Positions 6,062 through 14,005 of a stretch of DNA of 19,259 bases are shown piece by piece. Numbering within the stretch: the stretch's first letter is position 1; each line of letters begins with the position of its first letter. The stretch covers positions 1-19,259 of the forward strand of contig JAEZIZ010000051.1 in the NCBI GenBank assembly GCA_023415915.1, in the 5' to 3' direction. This stretch comes from Bacillota bacterium (lineage in GTDB: Bacteria; Bacillota; Clostridia; Christensenellales; SZUA-584). Both the position numbers and the translations under genes were made by a program. The notes under the pieces are model-generated. The model was not told the origin of the DNA and made no database searches. It saw only the letters and a list, made by a program, of their open reading frames with translations.

Positions 6062-7480
6062 ATGCAGCTTCAGCTAAAGAACAATTCAAAGAGTACTGCC
6101 GTTCCCAACAGGTTCATTGAATGCTGTCTTAATGCTCCCGCACGATACACGGAATCATATCTTTATACGCTGATGTACTCCTGCTGCAGCGAGGTCTGCG
6201 ATTTTGACATGCTTTGCGCGCGGCTCGGCCTCGACCAGCGCGAAGTAATGGACGTATTTGAATACTGGCAGGACAAAGGCCTTGCGCGCATAGTAAACAC
6301 CAACAACCGCATAGGCTTGGAGCTCGGCGATTTTTACAGCCCTGAGGACGACCTTTATACCGAGCGTGAGTTCAACCAGCAGCTTCAGACGATATTCGGC
6401 TCACGCCAGCTCTCGCCCCATGAATATTTAAAGATATACGACTATACCGACACGTTCCGGCTGCCCAAAAAAGTCGTGCTTATGCTCGCGCAGTACTGCG
6501 TGCTGCTCAAGGGAAAGCGCGTATCGATAGCGTACATGGATAAGGTGGCAAAGTCCTGGGCGGAGGAAGAGCGCATAGATACGGTAGAAAAAGCGAGCGA
6601 GAAGATAGCGGCTTTCAAGACGGCTTCTTCGGGCATAGTGCGCGTATTAAAGCAGCTCGGCATATCGGGCAGAGAGCCCACAAAGGACGAGGAAGAGCTG
6701 TTTGCAAAGTGGACGGGCGAATGGAGCTTTACGTTGGAAGCAATACTTACGGCTTGCTCTCACACCACGGCCGCACGCGAGCCCAGCTTTAAATACCTGG
6801 ATCGCATACTCGAGCGGCTACATGCACAGGGCAGCACGACGTCGAGAAAGATATCCGAGAGCAAAGCGCACGCCGAACGGTCGCTGAAAAACATACAGGA
6901 GCTTATGCGCATTTTGGGCGAGCTTAGCTTAAAGCCGCCTCTCGAATACGAGAGCCTGTATTATAAGTGGACCAACGTATACGGCTATAACACGGACATG
7001 CTTACCAAGGCGGCGAAGTTTTTGAGCACGCGAGGCAGAAAGCCGCTGCCTTACTTAGACGCCGTACTTACCGACTGGTACAACAACCGCATTACCTCCC
7101 CGGAGGAAGCCGACAGCTATATTGCGGAGCAGCGGGCTCTCGACGATCGCATTGAGGCGGTGTTCAAAGAGGCGGGCATAACGCGTGGCATAACGGACGC
7201 ACACCGCCGGGCGTACTTAAAATGGACAAACGAGTGGGGAATAAGCCACGACGCAATACTTATAGCCGCCGAAATTAGCATGCTTGTTGATAATCCTTAC
7301 AGGTATCTTAACACGATACTTACCAACTGGCATAACGCCGGCGTTCACACGGTAAAAGACGCCCAGCGCGAGACCAAAAAGTACAGCGTAAGCCACGCCG
7401 CCGAAAGGGAAAGCTTTGAGCGGCCTATCGGAAATTATGATCACCTTGCAATAGACCCGTTCGCGGACGAAGGAGCTTAA
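6062..7480 (+). CDS. DnaD-family replication protein with four tandem DnaD-like modules
   Basis: DnaD/DnaB-family proteins act in primosome assembly and help load the replicative helicase. The 472-residue protein has an N-terminal winged-helix region (about 15-90; RFIECCLNAPARYTESYLYT and a DMLCARLGLDQREVMDVFEY helix pair). Four repeats follow at about 107-180, 193-265, 278-355 and 360-437. Repeats two to four share the frame (Y/F)xKWTxxxG/WxxxxxILxAA...YLxxILxxWH/Y, for example LYYKWTNVYGYN and AYLKWTNEWGIS, each ending in a YL(D/N)xxL motif. This is the DnaD/DnaB_2 type module. AAGGAG at 6050-6055 lies six bases before the ATG at 6062; an out-of-frame ATG at 6058 is ignored. The DnaC-like ATPase gene begins four bases after the stop, so the two are a loader pair. 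Confidence 0.85.
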   Translation: MQLQLKNNSKSTAVPNRFIECCLNAPARYTESYLYTLMYSCCSEVCDFDMLCARLGLDQREVMDVFEYWQDKGLARIVNTNNRIGLELGDFYSPEDDLYTEREFNQQLQTIFGSRQLSPHEYLKIYDYTDTFRLPKKVVLMLAQYCVLLKGKRVSIAYMDKVAKSWAEEERIDTVEKASEKIAAFKTASSGIVRVLKQLGISGREPTKDEEELFAKWTGEWSFTLEAILTACSHTTAAREPSFKYLDRILERLHAQGSTTSRKISESKAHAERSLKNIQELMRILGELSLKPPLEYESLYYKWTNVYGYNTDMLTKAAKFLSTRGRKPLPYLDAVLTDWYNNRITSPEEADSYIAEQRALDDRIEAVFKEAGITRGITDAHRRAYLKWTNEWGISHDAILIAAEISMLVDNPYRYLNTILTNWHNAGVHTVKDAQRETKKYSVSHAAERESFERPIGNYDHLAIDPFADEGA

Positions 7481-7484
7481 AACT

Positions 7485-8405
7485 TTGGGCATATCACAGG
7501 TGATTGCGGAGTTCGAGCGCATCCGCGAAAAAAACAGCATGGAAGAGAGCTGGCGACTCAAGGAAGTGCTGGCGAATGTACCCGGGTTTGCAGAGACGCG
7601 CCGTAAACTTCGGGAGGCTCAGCGGCAGCGCATACTGAACGCTTTCGGCGACAATACACATTATGAAGTTCTGATAAAAGAATTAAAGGAAACGGAGCAA
7701 AAGCTGCTCGCAGGCGCGGGGTACGACATACACTATCTCGACCCGATATATTCCTGCGGGCGCTGCCGCGACACCGGGTTCCTTGAAGACGGCGGGCGCT
7801 GCGAATGCTTCAAGAAAAAAGTGCTGGAAGACAAGCTTTCTGAGGCGCGGCTTAACGACGCAGGCGTAAGCTTCGAGAAGTTCGATTTGAATGTGTTTGA
7901 CGATACACCCATAAACAACGGCAGGACGCAGCGCGATTATATGGCGCAGTATAAAAAGATTGCCGAGTCGTACGCAAACGAATTGCCTTCTTCCCCTCCC
8001 ATATTCCTAATATCGGGCGGCACGGGGCTTGGCAAGACGTATCTTTCAAAGTGCGTAATGCGCCGCGTAATGGAGCGCGGGTATACGGCTGCTTTTTATA
8101 CGGCATACCGGCTGTTCTCTATATTTTACCAGCACAGGCTGGGCGAAGACGTAGACATCTCCCCGATATTCGAAGTGCCGCTGCTCGTTATAGACGATCT
8201 TGGCACCGAGCCCATGACGCGCAACGTAACGAAAGAGTACCTCTTTGACCTGATAAACGAACGTAGCGGGCTTCATACGCTTATCGTTACAAACTTAGAA
8301 TTCGATAAAATATTTGCACGCTACGGCGAACGCATACATTCGCGGCTCATGGACAAAAACGCGTCGCTAAAAATGCTGCTGTCCGGCAAAGATATCAGAT
8401 ACTAG
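7485..8405 (+). CDS. DnaC/DnaI-like helicase-loader ATPase
   Basis: This AAA+ ATPase of the DnaC/DnaI type is expected to load the replicative DnaB-family helicase onto DNA with its DnaD partner. The 306-residue product has an N-terminal region with a zinc-binding cluster (Cys91-x2-Cys94 and Cys106-x-Cys108), Walker A GGTGLGKT (178-185), Walker B LLVIDDLG (233-240), a sensor-1 Thr269-Asn270 and a sensor/arginine segment RYGERIHSRLM (279-289). The start is TTG at 7485, with AGGAG at 7471-7475 inside the upstream gene, nine bases before. With only four bases between the genes, translation is probably coupled. The zinc cluster plus ATPase arrangement matches DnaI/DnaC loaders in Firmicutes rather than IstB, and no transposase is present. 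Confidence 0.88.
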   Translation: MGISQVIAEFERIREKNSMEESWRLKEVLANVPGFAETRRKLREAQRQRILNAFGDNTHYEVLIKELKETEQKLLAGAGYDIHYLDPIYSCGRCRDTGFLEDGGRCECFKKKVLEDKLSEARLNDAGVSFEKFDLNVFDDTPINNGRTQRDYMAQYKKIAESYANELPSSPPIFLISGGTGLGKTYLSKCVMRRVMERGYTAAFYTAYRLFSIFYQHRLGEDVDISPIFEVPLLVIDDLGTEPMTRNVTKEYLFDLINERSGLHTLIVTNLEFDKIFARYGERIHSRLMDKNASLKMLLSGKDIRY

Positions 8406-8468
8406 CGAGTCTTTAAGACGCGTATTTGGGGCATAATTATATAAAGCATGCACACTATTGGAGGATAT

Positions 8469-10250
8469 ATGAAACGCGGCGAAATAGACGAAAAATACAA
8501 ATGGGACTTAAGCGCGCTTTACGCCTCGGACGAGGATTGGGAGCGCGACTTTACTAAACTGAAAAACATGCTGCCTGATATCAAGGGCTTGAAGAAAGGT
8601 TTCGCGGATACGGCGCAGGGCCTCGCTTCAGCGCTCTCAAAAATAGACGAAGCGGGGATGCTGGGAGAGCGGCTGTATGTCTACGCCAAGATGAGCCGCG
8701 ACCAGGACAACGCAGACTCAAAGTACCAGGCGATGACGGACAGGGCAATGAGCCTTCTCGTAGCTCTTTCGGGCGAGACGTCTTTCGTGGCGCCGGCGCT
8801 GCTTGCCAAGGACGAAAAAAAGCTATTGGGCTTCATTGACGAGGAAAAGGCACTCGCGCCTTACGCGTTCATAATAAGGGACACTATACGCCAGAAAAGC
8901 CACGTGCTGTCGGAAAGCGAAGAGCTGCTGCTGTCGCTCAGTTCCGACTTCTCATCGGGCGCCAGGGATATATTCACTATGCTCAACAACGCGGACCTAA
9001 AGTTCGGCACGGTCGATACCCCGGAAGGAAGCGTGCAGTTGACACACGGCAAATACATAGAGCTGATGCAGCACAGGGACAGGAACGTGCGGCGCAGCGC
9101 TTACGAAACGTACTACGGAGCGTACAAAGGCAGCCTCAACACGATAGCGGCGTCATATTCCACAAGCGTTAAAAAGGACGTATTCTACTCGAAGGCGAGA
9201 AAATATACCAGCGCGCTTAATAAGGCGCTGTTTGCCGACAACGTGCCCGAGCCGCTTTACGACGGGCTTATTAGCAGCGTGCACGATAACCTTTATGTAA
9301 TGTACGACTACATAGAGACGCGCAAAAAACTGCTGGGCATTGACGACATAGCGATGTATGACATATACGTACCTCTCACGGGAAAGACCGATGAAAAATA
9401 CAGCTACGAAAAAGCAATGCAAATGACCAAACAGGCGCTCGCCCCTTTGGGCGAAGAGTACGCGGGACTGCTCGACAGGGCGCTTAACGAGCGCTGGATT
9501 GACGTAATTGAAAACGAGGGCAAGACGAGCGGCGCGTATTCCTGGGGCGCTTACGGCGTACACCCGTACGTGCTGCTTAACCACCGCAGCGACCTTGACA
9601 GCGTATACACGATAGCGCACGAATTAGGCCACGCCATGCATACGTGGTATTCCGAGCAGAACCAGCCGTATCCGCTCGCGGGCTACACGATATTCGTCGC
9701 GGAGGTCGCCTCCACCGTCAACGAAGTGCTGCTTACTAAGTACCTGCTTGACCATTCGGACGGCGAGCTTAAAAAATACGTGCTAAATCACTATCTCGAC
9801 CAGTTCCGCACGACAGTGCTGCGCCAGACGATGTTCGCGGAGTTCGAGAAGATAACGCACGCGATGTGCGAGTCGGGCGAGCCGCTTACGCGCGAAAGCC
9901 TCTCAAACGCGTATGCCGATTTAAACCGCCTTTATTACGGCCCCGAAATAGATACGGATGAGAACATAGCGATAGAGTGGGCGAGGATTCCGCACTTTTA
10001 CAACGCCTTCTACGTATACAAATACGCTACGGGTTTTTCCGCCGCCGTAATGATAGCCTCAAATATTTACGACAAAAAACAAGGACAATTGGAGGCGTAC
10101 AAAGAATTCTTAAAGAGCGGGGGCAGCGACTACCCGCTGGAGCTGTTAAAAAAAGCGGGCGTCGACTTTTCGGACGGCGCGCCGGTAAAGAGCTGCATGA
10201 GCGAGTTTAAAAAGACGCTTGACGAGTTCAAGAGCGTAATGAACGGGTAA
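8469..10250 (+). CDS. pepF: Oligoendopeptidase F (M3 metallopeptidase)
   Basis: PepF-type enzymes are cytosolic zinc oligopeptidases that cut peptides of roughly 7-17 residues. The product of 593 residues shows the gluzincin motif HELGH (His384, Glu385, His388) and the third ligand Glu412 in FVAEVASTVNE. The N-terminal oligopeptidase domain includes the family phrase YKWDLSALY at the start. The C-terminal half contains YYGPEIDTDENIAIEWARIPHF, split here only by recognition, and the substrate-binding tyrosine-rich FYVYKYATG. The start at 8469 is chosen because GGAGG (8460-8464) precedes it and the product begins MKRGEIDEKYKWDL; an upstream in-frame ATG at 8448 would place the binding site inside the gene. 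The gene lies 63 bases after the DnaC-like gene and may be co-transcribed. Confidence 0.93.
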   Translation: MKRGEIDEKYKWDLSALYASDEDWERDFTKLKNMLPDIKGLKKGFADTAQGLASALSKIDEAGMLGERLYVYAKMSRDQDNADSKYQAMTDRAMSLLVALSGETSFVAPALLAKDEKKLLGFIDEEKALAPYAFIIRDTIRQKSHVLSESEELLLSLSSDFSSGARDIFTMLNNADLKFGTVDTPEGSVQLTHGKYIELMQHRDRNVRRSAYETYYGAYKGSLNTIAASYSTSVKKDVFYSKARKYTSALNKALFADNVPEPLYDGLISSVHDNLYVMYDYIETRKKLLGIDDIAMYDIYVPLTGKTDEKYSYEKAMQMTKQALAPLGEEYAGLLDRALNERWIDVIENEGKTSGAYSWGAYGVHPYVLLNHRSDLDSVYTIAHELGHAMHTWYSEQNQPYPLAGYTIFVAEVASTVNEVLLTKYLLDHSDGELKKYVLNHYLDQFRTTVLRQTMFAEFEKITHAMCESGEPLTRESLSNAYADLNRLYYGPEIDTDENIAIEWARIPHFYNAFYVYKYATGFSAAVMIASNIYDKKQGQLEAYKEFLKSGGSDYPLELLKKAGVDFSDGAPVKSCMSEFKKTLDEFKSVMNG

Positions 10251-10289
10251 ACAGACAAGCGCTATAGAGGTCTATATAGGAGGGTCCAT

Positions 10290-11078
10290 ATGAAAGTATG
10301 CTTTTCTACACTGGGATGTCCTGAATGGTCGTTCACCGAAATAATCACCTTTGCTTCCGACTTGGGGTTTGACGGAATAGAGATACGGGGAATATTGAGC
10401 GAGCTGTTCGTTCCGGCGATAGACGAGCTTTCGCCCGCTAAAATTGAATCTACAAAGCGGCGGCTTAAATCGCTGGGGCTTGCTATCCCGTGCCTTACGT
10501 CTTCGTGTAACTTAAACGACGAGAACGTTCTCGAGGCCGCAAAAGCGTACATCGATACCGCGAGCGCGATAGGAGCGCCGTATCTTAGGCTGCTGGGCGA
10601 CGCGGCGCCCGCACCCGACGGCGGCGTAAGCATGAAGGTGATTATACCCAACCTTGCCGATATCGCCGATTACGCAAAAACCAAAGGCGTAATGCCGCTT
10701 GTTGAGACAAACGGCTTTTTCGCAAAGACGCGGGTCTTGGCGGCGCTTATCAAGGAAATCGGCCAGGGCAGCGTGGGCGTGCTGTGGGATATACACCACC
10801 CCTACCGCTTCTTCGGCGAAAGCCCGGCTTATACGCTGAATAACATAGGGCAGTATATAAAGCACGTGCATATAAAAGACTCGGTAATGGAAGGTAAAAA
10901 CGTGCGCTACAAGATGCTGGGCGAAGGCAACGTACCCGTTGCGGCGGCGGTAAAGACGCTCGAATCCTCGGGCTACGACGGCTTTTACTCTCTCGAGTGG
11001 GTAAAGCGCTGGGATCTTTCGCTGGAAGAGCCGGGCATTGCTTTTTCCCAGTTCAAGGAGTATATGGACCAGCTTTAA
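10290..11078 (+). CDS. Sugar phosphate isomerase/epimerase, xylose-isomerase-like TIM barrel
   Basis: The 262-residue protein belongs to the AP endonuclease 2/xylose-isomerase-like TIM-barrel family (IolE, hydroxypyruvate isomerase and tagatose epimerase relatives). Expected metal-ligand strands are visible: LVETNGF at about 133-139, WDIHHPYRF near 167-175, HVHIKD near 193-198, a GEGNVP turn, and a C-terminal YSLEW. The N-terminus MKVCFSTLGCPEWSF and LGFDGIEIRG are typical of the subgroup. The reaction is probably an isomerisation or epimerisation of a sugar or inositol derivative; the substrate is unknown, and no sugar kinase, transporter or regulator lies beside it. AGGAGGG lies about five bases before the ATG at 10290. 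It follows pepF by 39 bases and ends at the terminator at 11097-11125. Confidence 0.85.
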   Translation: MKVCFSTLGCPEWSFTEIITFASDLGFDGIEIRGILSELFVPAIDELSPAKIESTKRRLKSLGLAIPCLTSSCNLNDENVLEAAKAYIDTASAIGAPYLRLLGDAAPAPDGGVSMKVIIPNLADIADYAKTKGVMPLVETNGFFAKTRVLAALIKEIGQGSVGVLWDIHHPYRFFGESPAYTLNNIGQYIKHVHIKDSVMEGKNVRYKMLGEGNVPVAAAVKTLESSGYDGFYSLEWVKRWDLSLEEPGIAFSQFKEYMDQL

Positions 11079-11096
11079 GCTGATATGACTCAAACG

Positions 11097-11125
11097 ACAG
11101 GCTGTAACCGCACGGCCTGTTTTGT
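11097..11125 (+). terminator. Intrinsic terminator after the isomerase gene
   Basis: ACAGGC (11097-11102) pairs with GCCTGT (11115-11120), with an inner GT/AC step, and runs into TTTTGTT. It lies 19 bases after the stop codon. Confidence 0.8.
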
Positions 11126-11192
11126 TATTGCTTCGATTACTGCACCTAAAAGCCTTGCGGCATATTAAGATTCCGCCAACCGTGCGGGGTTA

Positions 11193-11299
11193 AGATTCTT
11201 CGTCCCTTCGGTCCTCAGAATGACACATTAGATTTTGTCTATAAAAGCCTGTTTTACGGTATTGGTTACTTTTGACTTTCAGAGCGCAACGAAGAATCT
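11193..11299. repeat. Inverted-repeat element (MITE- or REP-like)
   Basis: AGATTCTTCGT (11193-11203) and its exact reverse complement ACGAAGAATCT (11289-11299) enclose 85 bases. Inside each arm the similarity continues imperfectly: CCTCAGAATGACA on the left, and GACTTTCAGAGCGCA on the right in reverse. Both arms resemble a short dispersed motif (GATTCTTCG...CTCAGAATGAC) that I recall from many bacterial genomes; this is recall, not a search. Confidence 0.65.
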
Positions 11300-11354
11300 G
11301 GGGGAATCAGTTATCTGCACCCCATCAAGCCTTTGCTTTATGGGGACCCCGTAT

Positions 11355-11385
11355 AAAAAAAGCGCACCATGCGATGCGCTTTTGC
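11355..11385 (-). terminator. Intrinsic terminator of the rpmH-jag operon
   Basis: On the minus strand AGCGCA (11380-11375) pairs with TGCGCT (11366-11361), followed by seven T (11361-11355). It begins about 12 bases past the jag stop. The plus-strand reading has a four-base T run and could weakly act in that direction too. Confidence 0.8.
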
Positions 11386-11396
11386 TTTTCCTATTC

Positions 11397-12218
11397 TTAT
11401 TCGGATTTTGTTTCGTCCTTTAATGCCACGACTACGCTCCTGAAAGGGTCTTCGCCCTCGCTGTACGTCGTTATGCCCGGATGATCCTGCAGCGTAGCAT
11501 GCAGTATGCGCCGCTCGTACGGGTTCATCGGCTCGAGCACTACCTTCTTGCCCGATTTAACAACCTTGTCCGCCAGCCTTAACGCCAGCCGTTTTAATGC
11601 CTCTTCGCGCTTTTTACGGTAGTTTTCGGTATCGAGCATCACCTTTAAGTACTCTTCCTTGCCGTTGTTTGATACAAGGCTCGTCAGGTACTGCAAAGCG
11701 TCTAGCGTCTCTCCGCGGCGGCCTATAAGCATGCCCATCGCCCTGCCCGACATATCTATACGGAGTATGTCGTCCTGCAGCTTCTCGGACTTTAACGTCA
11801 CGTTGATGCCCATGCGCTCAAAAAGGCCGTATAAAAACTTCTCGGCGTCGTTCTGGGGCTCCTTTGGCGTAACGGGCTCAGCTTCTTCGGCCTTACGCTC
11901 ATACATTTGGTCGTATTCCCTGCGCCTTTGCGGAGCGCGGCCCTTTTTGTCGTCGCGGCGCGCTTCGCGCCTCGGTGCTTCGTAGCGCGGCGTTTCGCGC
12001 TTTGCGGGCGGAGTCTCCAGTTTCTCGCCGGCCATCTCGATTTTGCCGGGCAGCTCGGAGTCCTTTTTGTTCGTCATCCTTACTTTCGCGCTCTTAAACA
12101 GCCCGCCGCCTTCGTCGAGTATCTCTATGTCCACTTCGTCTATAGACAGGTCCATCTTTAGTAGACCGCTGAAAACGGCTTCGTCAACCGTCTTTCCCTT
12201 GCTTTCAATAACATCCAT
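11397..12218 (-). CDS. jag: Jag/KhpB (EloR-type) RNA-binding protein
   Basis: Jag (KhpB/EloR) is an RNA-binding protein that, with KhpA in several Firmicutes, tunes cell elongation and envelope growth. The 273-residue product has the N-terminal Jag-N domain (about 1-50, ending LFKSAKVRMTN) and a long charged linker rich in Arg, Lys, Glu and Pro (about 51-125). A KH domain with the GRRG loop (166-169) follows, then an R3H domain with Arg236-x3-His240 in ERRILHATLQ. The stop of yidC and the ATG of jag overlap by one base (TGATG), and AGGAGG precedes the start. It is the last gene of the operon. In most relatives mnmE and mnmG follow; here a terminator follows instead. Confidence 0.93.
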   Translation of the reverse strand: MDVIESKGKTVDEAVFSGLLKMDLSIDEVDIEILDEGGGLFKSAKVRMTNKKDSELPGKIEMAGEKLETPPAKRETPRYEAPRREARRDDKKGRAPQRRREYDQMYERKAEEAEPVTPKEPQNDAEKFLYGLFERMGINVTLKSEKLQDDILRIDMSGRAMGMLIGRRGETLDALQYLTSLVSNNGKEEYLKVMLDTENYRKKREEALKRLALRLADKVVKSGKKVVLEPMNPYERRILHATLQDHPGITTYSEGEDPFRSVVVALKDETKSE

Positions 12219-13153
12219 CAGGGTGCCTCCTCGATAATGCCTTTCGCCTTTTGATCACGTTTTTTATAGATATAATTCAGAACAAGCACCTGCCCCAGGG
12301 CATAGATGTTTGCAAATACCCAGTATACGGCGAACGCCGCGTTGGACGTCGCGCAGATGTACACGGAGAATATTGGGAAGAACCACAGCATAAACTTGCC
12401 CTGCCCCGCGGCCTGCGGCGTCTGAGCCATAGTCAGCTTTTGCTGGAAAAACAGCGTAACGCCCGCCAGTATCGGAAGTATGAACCACCCGTTGTTGAAC
12501 CCCGTAAGTCCGTTTGCGGATAATATCTTAGCCGCAAGCGCGTCATACACGGGCATAGTAGTACTCAATACTCCGCCTGCATAATCGAAATTCAACAGCC
12601 CGTTCTGAGCGAGCATATGCATAGCCTGCGGCGTAATGTACGTCGCGTTGGTCTGCACAAATCCCACAAAATCCTTAGCGGCGGGCAGTATGGGCGAAAA
12701 CCCGGAGTCGGCCTGCCAGAAGTTGTTTACCCAGAGCCATTGCGGCAGAGCCGTCTGCCCGAGGTGCTGAGCGTTGAGCATCAGCGACACTGTCTGCTGC
12801 GCCGCGAGCACGCGCATCGCTCCGAAGAACGCGAAGAATACGGGCAGCGTAATTAGCATCGGCAGACATCCGGCAAGCGGCTTTACGCCTTCCTTCTTGA
12901 ATAACTCCTGCTGCTTTTTCTGCAATTGCTGCGGGTTGTTCGCGTAACGTTTCTTTAAGCTGTCAATCTGGGGCTGGAGCATAGCCATCTTACGCGCGCT
13001 GTTCTTTTGCCTTAAGTCAAGCGGCAGCATCAGCAGCCGCAGCGCTATCGTCACTACAATAATAGCTACCGAATAGTCGTTAACCAGGCTGTATACTCCT
13101 TTTAATACTAAAAGAAAAAAATCGGATATAAAGTTGTTGCTTAAGAAATCCAA
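12218..13153 (-). CDS. yidC: YidC/Oxa1-family membrane protein insertase
   Basis: YidC inserts membrane proteins, alone or with Sec. The 311-residue product opens with a hydrophobic segment (about 11-24) and a first core membrane helix carrying the conserved groove arginine (Arg39 in IALRLLMLPLDLRQ). A cytoplasmic helical hairpin rich in Gln and Lys follows (about 45-90, LQPQIDSLKKRYANNPQQLQ), then KPLAGCLPMLITLPVFFAFFGAM and further membrane helices towards the C-terminus. A long extracytoplasmic insertion lies at about 125-225. No lipobox cysteine is present. The start is TTG at 13153, nine bases after GGAGG (13163-13167). Its stop overlaps the jag ATG. Confidence 0.95.
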   Translation of the reverse strand: MDFLSNNFISDFFLLVLKGVYSLVNDYSVAIIVVTIALRLLMLPLDLRQKNSARKMAMLQPQIDSLKKRYANNPQQLQKKQQELFKKEGVKPLAGCLPMLITLPVFFAFFGAMRVLAAQQTVSLMLNAQHLGQTALPQWLWVNNFWQADSGFSPILPAAKDFVGFVQTNATYITPQAMHMLAQNGLLNFDYAGGVLSTTMPVYDALAAKILSANGLTGFNNGWFILPILAGVTLFFQQKLTMAQTPQAAGQGKFMLWFFPIFSVYICATSNAAFAVYWVFANIYALGQVLVLNYIYKKRDQKAKGIIEEAP

Positions 13154-13197
13154 ATTCGTTATCCTCCGAGTCTATTGAGGCATTGCTTGGCCCCGAT

Positions 13198-13407
13198 TCA
13201 GGGAACGGGATCGTATCCGCCTTTACAGAACGGGTTGCAGCGCAGTATGCGCCATGCCGCCATGCCGGAACCTTTTAAAGCGCCGTATTTGCCGATAGCC
13301 TCTATGGCATATTCGGAACACGTCGGAGTGAACCGGCATACGTTCCCCAGGTAAGGAGATATAGCCCGCTTGTAAAACCATATTATTGCCAGGAGTATGC
13401 GCTTCAT
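13198..13407 (-). CDS. yidD: YidD, membrane protein insertion efficiency factor
   Basis: YidD is a small protein that associates with the membrane and assists YidC-dependent insertion. The 69-residue product matches the family throughout: WFYKRAISPYLGNVCRFTPT, CSEYAIEAIGKYG and WRILRCNPFCKGGYDPVP, including the conserved cysteines. The ATG lies one base after the rnpA stop, and GGAG eight bases upstream, inside rnpA, supplies the ribosome binding site. A gap of 44 bases separates it from yidC. Confidence 0.96.
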   Translation of the reverse strand: MKRILLAIIWFYKRAISPYLGNVCRFTPTCSEYAIEAIGKYGALKGSGMAAWRILRCNPFCKGGYDPVP

Positions 13408-13408
13408 G

Positions 13409-13759
13409 CTATTTCTCCATAAGTCCCGCTTTTTTTAAAAGAGCGCCTATCGAAACGAGCAGGTCTTTGTATTCCGCCTCCCGCGCCGCCTCTTTAGGCA
13501 CAAACACCAGCAGGCACTTTTGCGATACGGCGTCCAGCATAGAAAAAAAAGCTTCTTTCATCCTGCGTTTCAACCTGTTGCGCTCAACACTGTTTCCCAA
13601 CTTCTTGGACACCGAAAACCCTACTTTAAGGTGCGGCGTTTTGGTGACCACATATATAAGCGTAAGGTTGCTGTCCGAAACGGACCGTCCCCTTTTATAT
13701 ACATACCTGAACTCTTTGTTGCGCCTCAGCGAATATTCACGCCTCAATATACCTTCCAT
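13409..13759 (-). CDS. rnpA: Ribonuclease P protein component
   Basis: RnpA is the protein subunit of RNase P and helps the catalytic RNA bind the 5' leader of precursor tRNA. The product, up to 116 residues, carries the RNR motif GNSVERNRLKRRMKEAF (about 55-71), the N-terminal YSLRRNKEFRYVYKRGRS and the central VGFSVSKKLGN. The ATG at 13759 has only a weak ribosome binding site. An in-frame TTG at 13747, five bases after GGAAGG, would give a product starting MRREYSLRRN, closer to family length, and is a real alternative. It lies 46 bases downstream of rpmH. Confidence 0.95.
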   Translation of the reverse strand: MEGILRREYSLRRNKEFRYVYKRGRSVSDSNLTLIYVVTKTPHLKVGFSVSKKLGNSVERNRLKRRMKEAFFSMLDAVSQKCLLVFVPKEAAREAEYKDLLVSIGALLKKAGLMEK

Positions 13760-13805
13760 CCAACCACAAACTGACGATACCGCAAAAACATCGTTCAGAA
13801 GGGAA

Positions 13806-13940
13806 TTAAGCGGTCAGCTTTTTCCTGCCTTTCGCGCGCCTGCGCTTTATGACATTGCGGCCGTTTCTCGTGCTCATTCTTTTCAAGAAACCGTGTTCCG
13901 CTTTGCGTTGCCTCTTCTTAGGCTGAAAAGTCATCTTCAT
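13806..13940 (-). CDS. rpmH: 50S ribosomal protein L34 (bL34)
   Basis: This 44-residue ribosomal protein starts MKMTFQPKKRQRKAEHGFL, continues with RMSTRNGRNVIKRRRAKGRK and ends KLTA, a full match to bL34. AGAGGT (13948-13953) lies seven bases before the ATG at 13940. A second ATG two codons in is less well placed. It is the first gene of the operon rpmH-rnpA-yidD-yidC-jag and is driven by the promoter at 14006-14034. In many bacteria dnaA lies directly across from rpmH; here a DUF1294 gene is found instead. Confidence 0.97.
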   Translation of the reverse strand: MKMTFQPKKRQRKAEHGFLKRMSTRNGRNVIKRRRAKGRKKLTA

Positions 13941-13966
13941 TTAAGTTACCTCTTAAAGTATGTTTA

Positions 13967-13981
13967 GCCCGCGATGCGGGC
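13967..13981 (-). promoter_or_regulatory. Hairpin in the rpmH leader
   Basis: A perfect 6-bp stem of G and C (GCCCGC 13967-13972 with GCGGGC 13976-13981) with a 3-base loop lies in the roughly 60-base leader, about 14 bases before the ribosome binding site. No T run follows, so it is not a terminator. It may stabilise the transcript or bind a regulator. Confidence 0.5.
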
Positions 13982-14005
13982 AAATCCGCATAGTCAGACG
14001 CATAT

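Larger units (their letters stand above)
11126..11396. other. Intergenic region with inverted-repeat element and hairpins
   Basis: I see no gene between the terminator at 11097 and the jag stop. The stretch holds TTAAGATTC twice as a direct repeat (from 11165 and 11191), the inverted repeat AGATTCTTCGT/ACGAAGAATCT, a hairpin CCCCAT (11320-11325)/ATGGGG (11340-11345), and the jag operon terminator. Two overlapping plus-strand open frames (from 11235 and 11272) have no ribosome binding site and run through the repeat; they were not accepted. Confidence 0.6.

Noticed and set aside
7580..7587. ACCCGGGT palindrome as a Noc binding site
   Set aside because: The known Noc site, as I recall it, has TTTCCCGGGAAA flanks; here the flanks do not match and the palindrome lies inside the DnaC-like gene.
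7485..8405. IstB-like transposition helper instead of a helicase loader
   Set aside because: The upstream partner is a DnaD-family protein, not IstA, there are no insertion-sequence ends, and the Cys cluster fits DnaI/DnaC loaders.
11235..11484. Two plus-strand frames across the inverted-repeat element
   Set aside because: They run through repeat arms, hairpins and a terminator, lack ribosome binding sites and enter jag antisense.
13386..13967. 193-residue plus-strand frame over rnpA and rpmH
   Set aside because: It runs antisense through yidD, rnpA and rpmH, all of which match known families; it has no features of its own.
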